Part shown: piece by piece, positions 38,668 to 49,055 of the stretch
Position numbering within the stretch: position 1 is the stretch's first letter
Layout: every line of letters begins with the position of its first letter
DNA from: a virus
Direction: 5' to 3' (one strand)
Virus record (IMG/VR): IMGVR_UViG_3300025154_000017
Location: 1 to 51,920 of that record
Length of the DNA: 51,920 bases
Notes under the pieces: generated by a model
What the model was told of the DNA's origin: nothing
The model's input: only the letters and a program-made list of their open reading frames with translations
Databases searched by the model: none
Position numbers and translations under genes: made by a program

Positions 38668-40689
38668 TTAAAACTCATAAGCCCCTGTCTCAGGTGGGTT
38701 GCTAACTGCCACCCCGTCGTAGTCAGTTGTTATAAATGCAAGTCCCGCGGCTATCCCTGCGTTGATACACGGTGAGCCTGCTGCTAAGTGATAATCTAAT
38801 GCACCTACGAAGTCAGGGTTGTCGTTTATCACGTTGTTCTGATTGACATAGTTTGTCCCCGTGTCTCCTGCTTGGACTAATACGAGGTTACTATTTGAAT
38901 TAAGGTACATTAAGTTATTTTCAATCTCAAGAGCGTCCATTGCACCAGACCTGTCAATGAGTAACCATGCGCCGTTGGTATGACTGAGAATAATATTGTT
39001 CTTTATCTGAAGATTATTAATAGCACCGTCATTGTCTATCTTTAATGCAGAATGCGTCACGCCATCACTCTCAATTACGTTATTGAGTACATAAATATCT
39101 TCAAGCACACTACCTGCATCTGTATTATAAAAGTCCATGCAAGTTGTGTACTTAGCCGCATTATTCCACCCAATTTTACTAAGGATATTATAATAGAAAT
39201 ATACCCGTCGTGTTTCGCTTGGCCCGTAAGTGTTATCAGTGAAATGAAGCGGAGTGACTATCTTATAGAAATGATTGTTAAAAATATAGATATCTTCGTT
39301 TAATTCACCCTCGATGTCAATACATAATTTGCCATGCAATGTCTGAACCGGAGTGCCTGTAAAATAATTATTATAAATACGGTATGAATATGTATCATCT
39401 CCGGCAGTATTCTCATACATTCCTGTAATGTCTATGATACAATCACCGCCGTAAAACTCATTGTCATATATCTCATTCCCGCCGTAACAGTTAAACATCT
39501 CAAGATGAAAATTCCACGCATCTCCGTCATAGTCTGGTTTGTATGACTTATTATTATAGTATTTAATCCTCCGTGAGAAGCCCTGTCCGGTAGCTGACAT
39601 TATATCTCCGTTGTAACCTTGCGGCCTCTTATCGGCATAAAGAAGGTTATTATAAACCTCTAATCCGTCCTGCCCTGTGAACTGGATTAGCTGCCCCCCG
39701 GCCCATGTTCCGGCCTTATCCGTGCAGTCATCAATAGTACAATTATAAATCTTATTGCCTACTGCGCGAGTTGTCGGGGGTGTGATTACATTAGGCGAGT
39801 TGCTGAAAGTTATGCCGTTCCACAGGAATTGCCGTATATGACAATGATGGATATGGACATTGCCCCTGTTCTTCACCATTATCGCATTCGTGGAGGTCAA
39901 GTCTCCCTCTAACCTCAAGTAGCTTATCGACTGATTGCCGTTAGTATTCTCTGTCGCTGAACTGAGCGTTATTGCTCCTGTGTTTAACCCGCCGCTGAAT
40001 GAAGGTGAAACATATGTCATATGAATGATCGACGTGTCACCAGCCCCCAGAATTGAAACCCCTACAGCTAAAACCGTCTGTTGAGTTTCGTAATATATCC
40101 CGGCTTTAACGTGAATTATATCTCCGACAACCGTCGCCTGAGTAGCGGCATAAGCTAAAGTCTTCCACGGTGAGGTATAGGTTCCATTGCCGCTGTTGTC
40201 ATCTCCATTAGTTGCTATCCAATATATTTCAGGTATCTCTTCTTCAGGCTCTTCTTCGCCAGTACTAACTGTGAGATTATCACAGCACGCCCCGACAACG
40301 ATCTTTTCATCCATGTCAAAGGTTAAAACAACGGTAGCTTGATGACGCATTTTTTCAAACTGCCACTCCGGTTCTACGTCGACGTTGTAAATCTGTTCGA
40401 TCTCACCGGTCTTAAACGTGAGTTCAATATGATCATGCAGTTTCATTCGTTCAATAGCATCGACAAGGTATTCAGGAACTAACCCTGTGCGAATTTTATA
40501 ACGCTTCATGCCTCTTCGGAAAGTAGGTATAAAGTCACCGTCGCCGTTCTCTTGTCCGTCTTCTATCTCTTCGTGGAACGGTTCTAAAATGTCACCGTCA
40601 AGAAAGAACCAGAAATGCTGACCCCCCTGATAATAAATATTTCCGAGGTCGCAGGTGTTCCAGTATTCGAATTTTAAGTATTTATTCAT
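38668..40689 (-). CDS. Tail spike with right-handed beta-helix, 673 aa
   Basis: Residues 1-150 are a virion-attachment domain. From about residue 155 (IYWIATNGDDNSGNGTYTSPW, a DUF1565-type start) to 640 there are repeated beta-helix turns with Asn ladders (VHIHHCHIRQ, YNNLLYADK, IYNNYFTGT, IFNNHFYKI, LQIKNNIIL). It ends NPPETGAYEF as in pectate-lyase-like proteins. It binds or cleaves host capsule polysaccharide. Confidence 0.87.
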   Translation of the reverse strand: MNKYLKFEYWNTCDLGNIYYQGGQHFWFFLDGDILEPFHEEIEDGQENGDGDFIPTFRRGMKRYKIRTGLVPEYLVDAIERMKLHDHIELTFKTGEIEQIYNVDVEPEWQFEKMRHQATVVLTFDMDEKIVVGACCDNLTVSTGEEEPEEEIPEIYWIATNGDDNSGNGTYTSPWKTLAYAATQATVVGDIIHVKAGIYYETQQTVLAVGVSILGAGDTSIIHMTYVSPSFSGGLNTGAITLSSATENTNGNQSISYLRLEGDLTSTNAIMVKNRGNVHIHHCHIRQFLWNGITFSNSPNVITPPTTRAVGNKIYNCTIDDCTDKAGTWAGGQLIQFTGQDGLEVYNNLLYADKRPQGYNGDIMSATGQGFSRRIKYYNNKSYKPDYDGDAWNFHLEMFNCYGGNEIYDNEFYGGDCIIDITGMYENTAGDDTYSYRIYNNYFTGTPVQTLHGKLCIDIEGELNEDIYIFNNHFYKIVTPLHFTDNTYGPSETRRVYFYYNILSKIGWNNAAKYTTCMDFYNTDAGSVLEDIYVLNNVIESDGVTHSALKIDNDGAINNLQIKNNIILSHTNGAWLLIDRSGAMDALEIENNLMYLNSNSNLVLVQAGDTGTNYVNQNNVINDNPDFVGALDYHLAAGSPCINAGIAAGLAFITTDYDGVAVSNPPETGAYEF

Positions 40690-40693
40690 ATCA

Positions 40694-42289
40694 TTAAACT
40701 ATAAAATGAACATTTAATTCAGACATGATTTGTGATCCTCCATAAATTCCCGTCGTTAATGTATCATACAATGTTAAATTATACGGAGGATATTTATTAA
40801 TTTTCCACACATAAGATAAATTAGCATTGATCATGTCAACTATATAAATCTCATTATTGTATTCGATTAACCCAAAGGGCCAATATACGGTAGGGGAAAT
40901 CAACAAATCAAATTCTAATGCTCCAGTATTATAATCATATTGTGATATATAATTTAATAAATTATCTGGAGGCTGTCCGCTTGTTGTAAGAATCAATTTA
41001 TTCGTAGATGTTAATAAATAGTCTCCATTAATAGTCCGTTGTTGCATTAAATCAAATTTATAAGTATTTGTAGAGATATCGGCAGTTATATCAGCCTCAT
41101 ATACTTTTAATGTGTATATACCCCCTGGTTGAGTCCGTTCTATTAATATTAAAGTATTATCATCCTTGGCACATAATCCCGCACTCCTTAGTGCATTTAT
41201 GTTCGTAATGGTGCGATTAAATGTTGCGGTAAATGGATCTAATATAATATTCCATTCATTAATTCTATATTCAGAAATTGGTGCACCGACATAGGTATAT
41301 AACCATAACTTATTTTCTGTATGAGCAACATCTGCACTTATAGTAGTGATACCATCAACTGAAAGTAATTCAGTTGTTTTTAATCCTAAATTATATAAAT
41401 AAATTTTAGTAATACCAGAAGTATTTAATAAAATAGTTGGCAGTGGAGAACATTCTTCGGTCAATATATCCCCCTCTTCATCTCGCATCACACACCCGTT
41501 AGCGTCACGCATAGCACGGTAGCCGTCGGGAATGTCGTTCATCTCACAAACAGCATCAAACCACGCAGAAAAATACGAATACGCCCCGTCATCAATACGA
41601 ATATAATAACGACCACATTCAAGAAACGGGTAAAAACACTCTCCGTCGTGGATGTAGTAAGTCCGCCCGTCGATTGTCAGAACATCAACGGTTATCGTCA
41701 GTACTGTTTCCGTGCCGTCCAGGGCAACCAATGTGTAAGTAGGTGTACCGGCTGTTGCATTCTCTGTTGTGTACATAAACGGCAGGAAACTATCACAAGG
41801 CGCAATAATATGTCCGCAGTCAACTAATTGTTCAGAGAACTTCAACGGGGTCATCAACAGGTCACGAAGTTTATAAGCATTCTCATTAAACTCAAATTCT
41901 TCAACCGTGAAAGGTTCAAACCACCAAGTTTCACCGGCTATAACTCGAAACTCATAAGCGCCACACGAAATTTCAGCGATAGTCGAACCATCGTAAGAGT
42001 GAATATAAAACCCTTCGGTAATGACAGAAGTAACAGGTAAAGCAATCTCAGTCCACACCCCTGAGCCGTAAACACTGATCTCACTTCTTATATAGTCGCC
42101 CTCAGAGATTATCTGAAACGGTAATAGGGAATATTTATCCGTTACAAGTGAAGGACAACATCCGCCCGGAAAGCATATCTTCGCCTGAGTGATGTACGAC
42201 ATCCACGGCTGCGGCTCTTGCTTATGGCAGTTAAATATCGACATCAGCCAGCGTATTATCCGTAAAATAAAATCCCATATTTTTTGCAC
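40694..42289 (-). CDS. Tail fibre/receptor-binding protein, 531 aa
   Basis: N-terminal 25 residues are hydrophobic and basic (WDFILRIIRWLMSIF). Residues 35-290 are beta-rich with several Cys. Residues 290-531 repeat the pattern of a beta-propeller (KIYLYNLGLKTTELL, KLWLYTYVG, GIYTLKVYEAD). Receptor recognition is likely from position between tail tip and beta-helix spike. Confidence 0.65.
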   Translation of the reverse strand: MQKIWDFILRIIRWLMSIFNCHKQEPQPWMSYITQAKICFPGGCCPSLVTDKYSLLPFQIISEGDYIRSEISVYGSGVWTEIALPVTSVITEGFYIHSYDGSTIAEISCGAYEFRVIAGETWWFEPFTVEEFEFNENAYKLRDLLMTPLKFSEQLVDCGHIIAPCDSFLPFMYTTENATAGTPTYTLVALDGTETVLTITVDVLTIDGRTYYIHDGECFYPFLECGRYYIRIDDGAYSYFSAWFDAVCEMNDIPDGYRAMRDANGCVMRDEEGDILTEECSPLPTILLNTSGITKIYLYNLGLKTTELLSVDGITTISADVAHTENKLWLYTYVGAPISEYRINEWNIILDPFTATFNRTITNINALRSAGLCAKDDNTLILIERTQPGGIYTLKVYEADITADISTNTYKFDLMQQRTINGDYLLTSTNKLILTTSGQPPDNLLNYISQYDYNTGALEFDLLISPTVYWPFGLIEYNNEIYIVDMINANLSYVWKINKYPPYNLTLYDTLTTGIYGGSQIMSELNVHFIV

Positions 42290-44350
42290 CTACATACATA
42301 AAACACCATGATATATCGTATTAGAATCTGCTGAACATCCAGCTATATTACAGGCTTGCACCTTATAAGCAAAAACATATCCTGCTGCATCACACTGATT
42401 AGCATCCTCATACAATGTATCTGGAGTGCTGCCGATAAGTTCCCAATTAGCATTTAATCCGAAATCCGGATTACGGAATAATGCATAATATGTAGCTCCG
42501 CCAACCGGTTGCCAGCCGACAAGTATTGGGGCACAATCACTCGGTTGACTTGCACCGATCATTGTGGTAGCTTCAGGTGGGTCTCCCGCTGGCGGTAGTT
42601 CATCAGGGCAATCACCTATGTCAGAAAAGACTATGCTTTCATTGTCATTATATACAACTGTCCAACCAGATAATGAAGGATCTTCTAAATTGAATTTGAT
42701 TGAAACGAATATTTCAGCAAGAGCAGCTAAATCCTCTTGATAAACTGTACCCGCAGGTATCATAATCTCCTGACATATTTCACCAGCCACCCCGTCATTC
42801 CAGAATATCCAATAATAAGTATCATAAATATTCGGTTCTGAAAGCACACTCACAATTAATGTATAAGAAGGAGCATCAATAATTATATGAAGATTTTTAC
42901 TTTTTGGCGGCATCATAACAGCTTCATCTGTATCCGGCCCATAGAGAAGCGAGAACTCAACTTTACCGTCGGGGTGTATTGTAGCTGTTTCAACATAGCC
43001 TTTCTCACCTCCGAAGTATTCTTCGCCCAACTCAGTCGTTATGTAGTCTTCAGGTGAATAGTCATCTTCATAACACACGACCGCACTAACAGGTTGTTTC
43101 TTCAGTTTACGTGCCGATATAAAGTCAACTGCCGTACTCTGAATAAGCCCTGACATTAATACTCTGTCATGTAAGAAGAACGCACGCAAGAGATACGACC
43201 ATGAGTTTACGTAGTTATACGAAGCATAGAACGACTCATAAGCTGTGCCGTAGTAAACATAATAATCCACGCCGTCATAAGAATTAGCCAGAATAACCCA
43301 ACCGTCATCAGAGATATTGCCCTCCATGCCCGACGTTCCCATGCACTCGATAATATACGAAAGATCAGTTGTGACGTTTATTGCTTCGCTCTGTGTCGAT
43401 CCCTCTTGGTTATTCACGCACTCGACTTGATAGCTTATTGTGTGTTCAGTGTAATTAGCGTCACCGGCTTCCATAAACGCAAACTTCTCATAACGCGGCA
43501 TATCACCACGCAGATAAGTATATTTATTGCTCTTGACAGCTATTGCCTGCGTACGAAGGTCCATGCCAGCGATAGCATCCCAGTAACTCACGTGTTCAAC
43601 TCGCACGACAGAACCGTCATAAGTCCACTTAACGTTATACATCACGCGCATTATCTCCATCATCTCAGCAAAGGACATCATGCCTATTGTTGCTGGGTTC
43701 GTCGCTCCGGGGCGTTTGATATCAGACTTTTGAGCGATAGTCAGGTAACGATATTTATTTGCGTCTCCGGTAACATAATTGATCATATTGTTCAAGAACC
43801 AACTTGTTACTGTTGTCCCAATGCCGAAAGTCTGTTCTGCTAAGTATTCAATAACATTTATTACAGGTATATTATCGTCATAAGTGTCAGCCGTCGTCGG
43901 GACTATTGTTGTGATCTTATCTGCTGAGAGTTCAGCAATGATATTGTATTGCGTCTCGCCTTCGAGATCGAAGTTCTTATAATTGTCATACGGCATCGGC
44001 GTAACGTCAAACGTCGAGTTATCCAAATCCCACGCCCCGTCTGCGGTTGTGAAGTATCCAGTCCAATAATTGTGATAAGTGTTCGCTGCACTGTCTTTCT
44101 TTTCGATCTCAATAATGATCTCCTGACAACTTAACACACCAGAAACAATCAGTTCTTCAGTATAATATAAAAGATCAAAGTCCGAAGTCCCTATTTTTGT
44201 GTTACAATAAAAACGAAGTGTACCGCTAAATTTCCGCCGGTAATACTGTTTCCCGTCCTCTTTCTGGTCAATTAATGACGTTTTCAGAAAGTTCAGCGGG
44301 AAGCACTCAACTCTTGACGATCCTACAGTTATATAAAAGCGATAGTTCAT
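42290..44350 (-). CDS. Tail tip/baseplate protein with C-terminal FN3 domain
   Basis: 686 residues following the tape measure gene by ATGA. The N-terminal 330 residues are beta-rich and typical of distal tail/baseplate proteins (DYWTGYF..., ISQWN). Residues 595-686 form a fibronectin III-like domain (CAPILVGWQPVGGATYYAL, YKVQACNIAGCS). It would sit at the tail tip and hold the receptor-binding proteins. Confidence 0.75.
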   Translation of the reverse strand: MNYRFYITVGSSRVECFPLNFLKTSLIDQKEDGKQYYRRKFSGTLRFYCNTKIGTSDFDLLYYTEELIVSGVLSCQEIIIEIEKKDSAANTYHNYWTGYFTTADGAWDLDNSTFDVTPMPYDNYKNFDLEGETQYNIIAELSADKITTIVPTTADTYDDNIPVINVIEYLAEQTFGIGTTVTSWFLNNMINYVTGDANKYRYLTIAQKSDIKRPGATNPATIGMMSFAEMMEIMRVMYNVKWTYDGSVVRVEHVSYWDAIAGMDLRTQAIAVKSNKYTYLRGDMPRYEKFAFMEAGDANYTEHTISYQVECVNNQEGSTQSEAINVTTDLSYIIECMGTSGMEGNISDDGWVILANSYDGVDYYVYYGTAYESFYASYNYVNSWSYLLRAFFLHDRVLMSGLIQSTAVDFISARKLKKQPVSAVVCYEDDYSPEDYITTELGEEYFGGEKGYVETATIHPDGKVEFSLLYGPDTDEAVMMPPKSKNLHIIIDAPSYTLIVSVLSEPNIYDTYYWIFWNDGVAGEICQEIMIPAGTVYQEDLAALAEIFVSIKFNLEDPSLSGWTVVYNDNESIVFSDIGDCPDELPPAGDPPEATTMIGASQPSDCAPILVGWQPVGGATYYALFRNPDFGLNANWELIGSTPDTLYEDANQCDAAGYVFAYKVQACNIAGCSADSNTIYHGVLCM

Positions 44351-46956
44351 TTTCTTATGATCCTCGTCTTATGCGGTCCTAACTTTTCAACTATTCGATC
44401 TCCGAGATCAGTACGTTCACGCTTTGTCCCGAACTTGCTGTTTAATCGCACAAGTTCACCGTGAACCCGATCAAGTCGTTCGTTCGTCTGATTAACGTCA
44501 ACAATGATATTCGGGTCACCTGTTACAGCATCAATCGGTACACGATCTTTATTGAACGAAGTCACTATTTCTGAGAATGCTTTACCGTACTTCGCCGAAG
44601 CCCTGCGGTTCAACACGCCCCAACGTTCACCACGTTCGACCTCGACATGATCTAAGAACCGTTCACCACCTTGTGAATGACGCTTACCTGTAATCACTCC
44701 GGTATCAGTACCCGTACCACCTTCGGCAAGTTTTGTGGCTTGTGAGGCCTTGACCTTCGCAGCGGCAAACGCGCCGAACATTGTACCAATTGTTGCAATG
44801 GCAACAGCCACACCTACCGGCCCCAATTTTGCAAGTGACTTAAATATGTCTGCCGAAGCACTTATCAAAGAGGACAACTGAGAGACCGTGTCAAGTGCCC
44901 TCTGTGCTTTAATTGCTTTCTCTTCTTCTTTCAAAGCCTTTTCGCGTGCAATCTTTAAATCTTCGAGTTCTTTCTTTTTGGCATCGACGTTATTGGCATA
45001 GCCGTCACGCATCATATCCATCTCAGCCTCTAATGCCCGCTGTGTTTCGGATATCTGAGTGTCTAACAGTTCGCGTGTGCGTTGCGCGTCCTCAACTCTT
45101 GCAGAAAATATGTCATCAAGTACCCCCCTAAATGTGTCAACGCTATTTTTTATTGCCTCCTGTGCTTCGGGGTTATCACCTAATCCAACGACATCCCAAA
45201 AAGTCTTTTTATCACCTTTAGCGAGTTGATCTATTTCCTTATTCCATATCGCTAAACGTTGCCTTAAAATGTCCGCTTGAATTTTTGCATAAACACTGTC
45301 CGAAGCCTCAAGAATTTTTATATCCTCTTTAGCAAACTTGATTTTTAACTTTAGCTTTTCTTCTTCATTGTCCTCTATCAGATCAAGTGCCTCTTCCTGT
45401 AACTGACGTTCAAGTTCACGTACCTTGTCACCATGACCGACCATTTCATCAAAAGCCTTTTGATCGTAGTCGGCTGACTGTTTCATGAACTCAATATTCG
45501 CACTTTCCTCAAGCCCGGCCAACCATTTCAAATGATCTTCAGTAAGATCACCTTTACTTTCAAGATGTGTCCGAAGTAGTGCCAATTGTTGTAACTGATA
45601 GTCACGCTCAGCGGCAAAACGCTCCGGCCCCTCAAGTCGGTCTATCTGATCTTTGTCGTACTGATCCTGTAGCTGAAGTGAAGCCTGTAAAAACTCTTCG
45701 AGTTTCTTCTGACGATCATCCAAGTTCTTGCCTTCTTCTTTTGCGAGCATTGTACTTGAAAGTTCGGCCATTGTATTGGCGCGGATAGTTGAATTAGCAA
45801 CCTCATTTTGTTTCTTACCAATTGCATCATAAGCATTTGTAATGCGAATACGAGTGTCGTCAGTTATATTGCCCCATTGTTCATAAGTCTCAGACATACT
45901 ACGTATTTCGGGAGGGATAGCTGCAATGGAGGCCTTCAATTCATCAACCTTTTTAGTATCAATTTTTCGTGAGGTTTCAATCCACACCTCCCCAATTAGT
46001 TCACGAACAGGAACACCTTTTTCAGCCTCGGTAAGCTGTTTAACAAGTGACTGGTAATTTTTAAGCGCATTCTTATTTTCATCAAAAGACTTTGCGCTTC
46101 TGATATTATTAATTATCTGTTCATTTATTCTTTTCTTTTCATCTTCGGCTAAATCTTGTGAATAACCCAACTTTTGTCGTGCAAAGTCAAGTTCTGCATC
46201 AAGTCTTATTTTTAACAATTCAACAGCGTCGCGCTCTCCCTCTCCTGCAAGTTTTATGTATTCCTCTGCCGCCTCTTTACGCTTACGATATCCCTCTGCA
46301 CCAACTAATCCGGTATTACGGTATATCTTAGCAAGCTCAATCATACGGCCCTCTCGCTCAGTTTCAATCAGACGCAATTCACGTTCACGATCACCAACAA
46401 CATCCCAAGCGTCAGCGTAATCCATCCCGGCCTGACGTGCTTCACGAAGCCGACGACCTAATTCTGCCCAATTGCCAGTAGCGACTGTTCTGCTAAGTTC
46501 ATCAAGTGCCGACTTTATTCCACTAATTTCACGGCGCAATAAATCCCCGGTTTGTTGCGTGGAGTTCATTATCGCTTTAAATATCTTTACGGCAGCATGA
46601 ACGGTAAGATAGGTGGCAGCGAGCCTCTTCAGTCCGGTAATCATGTCATTATTACCTTTCTTCTGCTTCTCCTGAACCTTCGTTGTTTCTATTCCGGCCT
46701 TATTATATTCTTCAAGCGTCTGTTTGGCTTCGGCTATTTTCTTGTTATACTTTTCAACCCCTTCAATAGTGAACGCCTTTTTGCGCTTTTCCTCATAGTC
46801 TTTCAGTGCAGCAGTAGTATCCTCGATCAGACCCTTAGTCCTTTGTTCACCTTTATGAACGGACTTCTGCATAGTCTGAGTTGCCTGAGTGACTTCCTTT
46901 GTACTCTGGATGTATTGCGAGTTGTCCGCTACTATTTCGAGTTCTATGCGCTTCAT
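44347..46956 (-). CDS. Tail tape measure protein
   Basis: 869 residues, the longest protein here, mostly alpha-helical coiled coils (residues 1-120 and 180-690) with a hydrophobic segment near 715-740 (GPVGVAVAIATIGTMFGAFAAAK), the usual tape measure design. Its length sets a tail of order 130 nm at 1.5 Angstrom per residue. It lies right after the chaperone pair and before the tail-tip gene. Confidence 0.92.
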   Translation of the reverse strand: MKRIELEIVADNSQYIQSTKEVTQATQTMQKSVHKGEQRTKGLIEDTTAALKDYEEKRKKAFTIEGVEKYNKKIAEAKQTLEEYNKAGIETTKVQEKQKKGNNDMITGLKRLAATYLTVHAAVKIFKAIMNSTQQTGDLLRREISGIKSALDELSRTVATGNWAELGRRLREARQAGMDYADAWDVVGDRERELRLIETEREGRMIELAKIYRNTGLVGAEGYRKRKEAAEEYIKLAGEGERDAVELLKIRLDAELDFARQKLGYSQDLAEDEKKRINEQIINNIRSAKSFDENKNALKNYQSLVKQLTEAEKGVPVRELIGEVWIETSRKIDTKKVDELKASIAAIPPEIRSMSETYEQWGNITDDTRIRITNAYDAIGKKQNEVANSTIRANTMAELSSTMLAKEEGKNLDDRQKKLEEFLQASLQLQDQYDKDQIDRLEGPERFAAERDYQLQQLALLRTHLESKGDLTEDHLKWLAGLEESANIEFMKQSADYDQKAFDEMVGHGDKVRELERQLQEEALDLIEDNEEEKLKLKIKFAKEDIKILEASDSVYAKIQADILRQRLAIWNKEIDQLAKGDKKTFWDVVGLGDNPEAQEAIKNSVDTFRGVLDDIFSARVEDAQRTRELLDTQISETQRALEAEMDMMRDGYANNVDAKKKELEDLKIAREKALKEEEKAIKAQRALDTVSQLSSLISASADIFKSLAKLGPVGVAVAIATIGTMFGAFAAAKVKASQATKLAEGGTGTDTGVITGKRHSQGGERFLDHVEVERGERWGVLNRRASAKYGKAFSEIVTSFNKDRVPIDAVTGDPNIIVDVNQTNERLDRVHGELVRLNSKFGTKRERTDLGDRIVEKLGPHKTRIIRK

Positions 46957-47213
46957 TTTCTCTTTCTTTTTGCTTCGTCTGCCCGTTTCTTCATAGCATT
47001 CACCTTCGCCTCATAATTACTCAAGAACGAAAAAAACTCAAACACATCGAACCTTCCGAGTCGGTCAATCTCCGAAGGCATTCCGTCGCTGACAGCGTAA
47101 AGCAGATTGTTCCAGTATTTTTCATTTTCTACGAGTGCTTTATAAATGTTCTTTAATCCTCCTTCTCCTTTGTTAAAGTATTGCGGGTAGTGAGTTTGTA
47201 GGCTGGCATCCAA
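46953..47213 (-). CDS. Tail assembly chaperone extension (T-like), frame -1
   Basis: This open frame (86 codons) overlaps the end of the upstream chaperone by 61 bases in the -1 frame and has no ATG near its beginning (only a TTG), the first ATG being halfway through. It is therefore probably expressed as a fusion by -1 frameshifting, like lambda G-GT, before the tape measure gene. I could not identify a standard slippery heptamer in the overlap. Confidence 0.65.
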   Translation of the reverse strand: MDASLQTHYPQYFNKGEGGLKNIYKALVENEKYWNNLLYAVSDGMPSEIDRLGRFDVFEFFSFLSNYEAKVNAMKKRADEAKRKRK

Positions 47214-47626
47214 CCGTCCACTAAGCTGGCTGCCAAGTGGAAGAAAGGGCTTACCTCCAATTCCTTCGACCAGCAGTCGATCTTTTCTTTCATCCGCTTT
47301 TCATCAAACACCGTTGTATCTTCGTCTTTCTCATTAATGAATAAAGCACACAACCTTAAAGCCGGAGCGTCCTTTTCTTCGATCATTGCCGTACCTGTGA
47401 GGATATTATAAAGCGTAACTGACACGTCTGCATAGTTCTTTGCCGTCTGCATCAAGTCATAACACTTCTGTACATCTTTAAACAGGTCAACAAAAGTCCT
47501 CGAAAACCCGAACTCTATTGAAAGCCTTTGCAGTTCTCGGTAACGGTTAAATGAAAGCGTATCCTCAACAAAAAAGGTACGCCCTCCGCATTCAAATTTC
47601 TTGTCCTTTAGGTCAATTACTCTCAT
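47153..47626 (-). CDS. Tail assembly chaperone (G-like)
   Basis: 157 residues, helical, directly upstream of the overlapping -1 ORF and the tape measure gene, the standard tail-chaperone position. It would bind the tape measure protein during tail assembly. No sequence motif recognised; call rests on synteny and overlap structure. Confidence 0.7.
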   Translation of the reverse strand: MRVIDLKDKKFECGGRTFFVEDTLSFNRYRELQRLSIEFGFSRTFVDLFKDVQKCYDLMQTAKNYADVSVTLYNILTGTAMIEEKDAPALRLCALFINEKDEDTTVFDEKRMKEKIDCWSKELEVSPFFHLAASLVDGWMPAYKLTTRNTLTKEKED

Positions 47627-47912
47627 AGGTCATTATTTTATCAATAATCAAAACCGCTAATATCACAGCCGAAATAAACCAGATGTGATCAAACAAATTG
47701 TATGATGCAAAATGTTTAATTAAATAGTACCACAGCGCAAATTGTCCGCTGAAACACGCCAAACAGCCACCTGCGGGTTTGTAAATCCAATCCTGTTTTA
47801 TCCGCTCAATCAGTCGCCCGTACCAGGCAAAGATCATCTTATCCTCGGTCAGAAGAATAAACACATATGCTATAATCGCAACTTTCAGTATCTCGACTAA
47901 CATTCCGTACAC
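47613..47912 (-). CDS. Membrane protein in tail module, 99 aa
   Basis: Two or three hydrophobic helices (about 4-21, 54-68, 75-93) with CLACFSGQFALWYY, a CxxC next to a membrane helix as in DUF1360-like proteins. A membrane protein between tail genes is unusual; it may be cargo or an injection-linked protein. It overlaps both neighbours by 14-16 bases. Confidence 0.65.
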   Translation of the reverse strand: MYGMLVEILKVAIIAYVFILLTEDKMIFAWYGRLIERIKQDWIYKPAGGCLACFSGQFALWYYLIKHFASYNLFDHIWFISAVILAVLIIDKIMTYESN

Positions 47913-48484
47913 CCTTCCGTTGGTTCAACACATTCAGGTATGAGATAAAATTCAGTCCGAATATCCAATCCAAAAAAATCATACGGGACCATAAGATATT
48001 GTGTATGAAGTTCATCAAAGGTATATTTTGAAAACACGCCTGATGACCTCTGCGCCTGAGAAGTTACCGTAATAGACAACCTTAACATATCCCCGACGTT
48101 CTGCGGAAAAGCCGGTAAAGCCTTAATAATAGAGATAACATAATCACCCGACGAGCCGCAACCTCCCTCGGTGAGTTTCTTATAGTTTAACCATGCTACT
48201 AATCGTAGGCGGCTCTCATAAAGGAGTTTACCGCCCTCTTGACGAATGAAATTAAATGACCCGTCCTCAAAGAAGACGACACTGCTGTATTGCGAATTAG
48301 GCATCAATTCATCATAACACCCCTGAGTACACGCATCATCAAAGGTCAGATCACATGAAATAGGGAAGCGTTTTTCTACACCGCCCTGAGTGACCTTTGC
48401 TATCTGAGTTAATCCTGCGATCTTGTCAATCCACGGAAGCTCTTTGATGTACCCTACAATAATATTTGCGATCTTGTTATTCAT
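47897..48484 (-). CDS. Head-tail/tail completion protein candidate, 195 aa
   Basis: Beta-rich with several Cys (DACTQGCYDE, GGCGSS, EGCTEC end). Position between the gpG-like gene and the tail chaperone fits a tail terminator. Not recognised directly. Confidence 0.55.
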   Translation of the reverse strand: MNNKIANIIVGYIKELPWIDKIAGLTQIAKVTQGGVEKRFPISCDLTFDDACTQGCYDELMPNSQYSSVVFFEDGSFNFIRQEGGKLLYESRLRLVAWLNYKKLTEGGCGSSGDYVISIIKALPAFPQNVGDMLRLSITVTSQAQRSSGVFSKYTFDELHTQYLMVPYDFFGLDIRTEFYLIPECVEPTEGCTEC

Positions 48485-49055
48485 TCCACTTTGCTGCTAA
48501 CCATTCTTCTAAAATGTCTGACACAACGTTTACCTCACTATCGTTAAGCATTAGTATCTCACCCTTGCGATCCGTGTTACCGGCTAACTTCGCATTCTCT
48601 GTTTCAGACAAAGTGCTTATCCGTGCCAGCCCCGTGCGGTGTTCATCTTCTGAGCTTGTAACTTGAACATTTGCCCACATCTCGCCGGTCCAGTTAAAGT
48701 CAACAATATCCGTCCGTCTTCCGTGCAGTTCCCGGAACTCCTTATATCCGCCGTCGATCTCAAACAGTTTTGCATTCTTGACCGTCACCCACTTCAACTC
48801 TTTGCGCTTTTCTTTTGACCCCGCAAGCTGATTGCACACTGCAACACTCATGTACTTACTCTTACAGTTCGTAAGCATCGGTTTAGTCGAATACGGCGCG
48901 AAAGGTTTCCCTTCGGCATCCATACCCGTTTCGACAATACGTTGTTTCATAAGCGTATTAGCTGACTGAGCCACCTGAAGCATAACCATACCAAACTCAT
49001 TCACGCTCTCGGCAATGATCTGATCCATGTGCTTTATAGCTTCTTCGGCTTTCAT
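48477..49055 (-). CDS. Mu gpG-like virion morphogenesis protein
   Basis: 192 residues from ATG 49055, which overlaps the upstream TGA. ETGMDAEGKPFAPYSTKP matches the conserved head of phage virion morphogenesis (gpG/HK97 gp10-like) proteins, followed by LHGRRTDIVDFNWTGEMW. Head-tail joining or tail completion. Confidence 0.75.
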   Translation of the reverse strand: MKAEEAIKHMDQIIAESVNEFGMVMLQVAQSANTLMKQRIVETGMDAEGKPFAPYSTKPMLTNCKSKYMSVAVCNQLAGSKEKRKELKWVTVKNAKLFEIDGGYKEFRELHGRRTDIVDFNWTGEMWANVQVTSSEDEHRTGLARISTLSETENAKLAGNTDRKGEILMLNDSEVNVVSDILEEWLAAKWNE

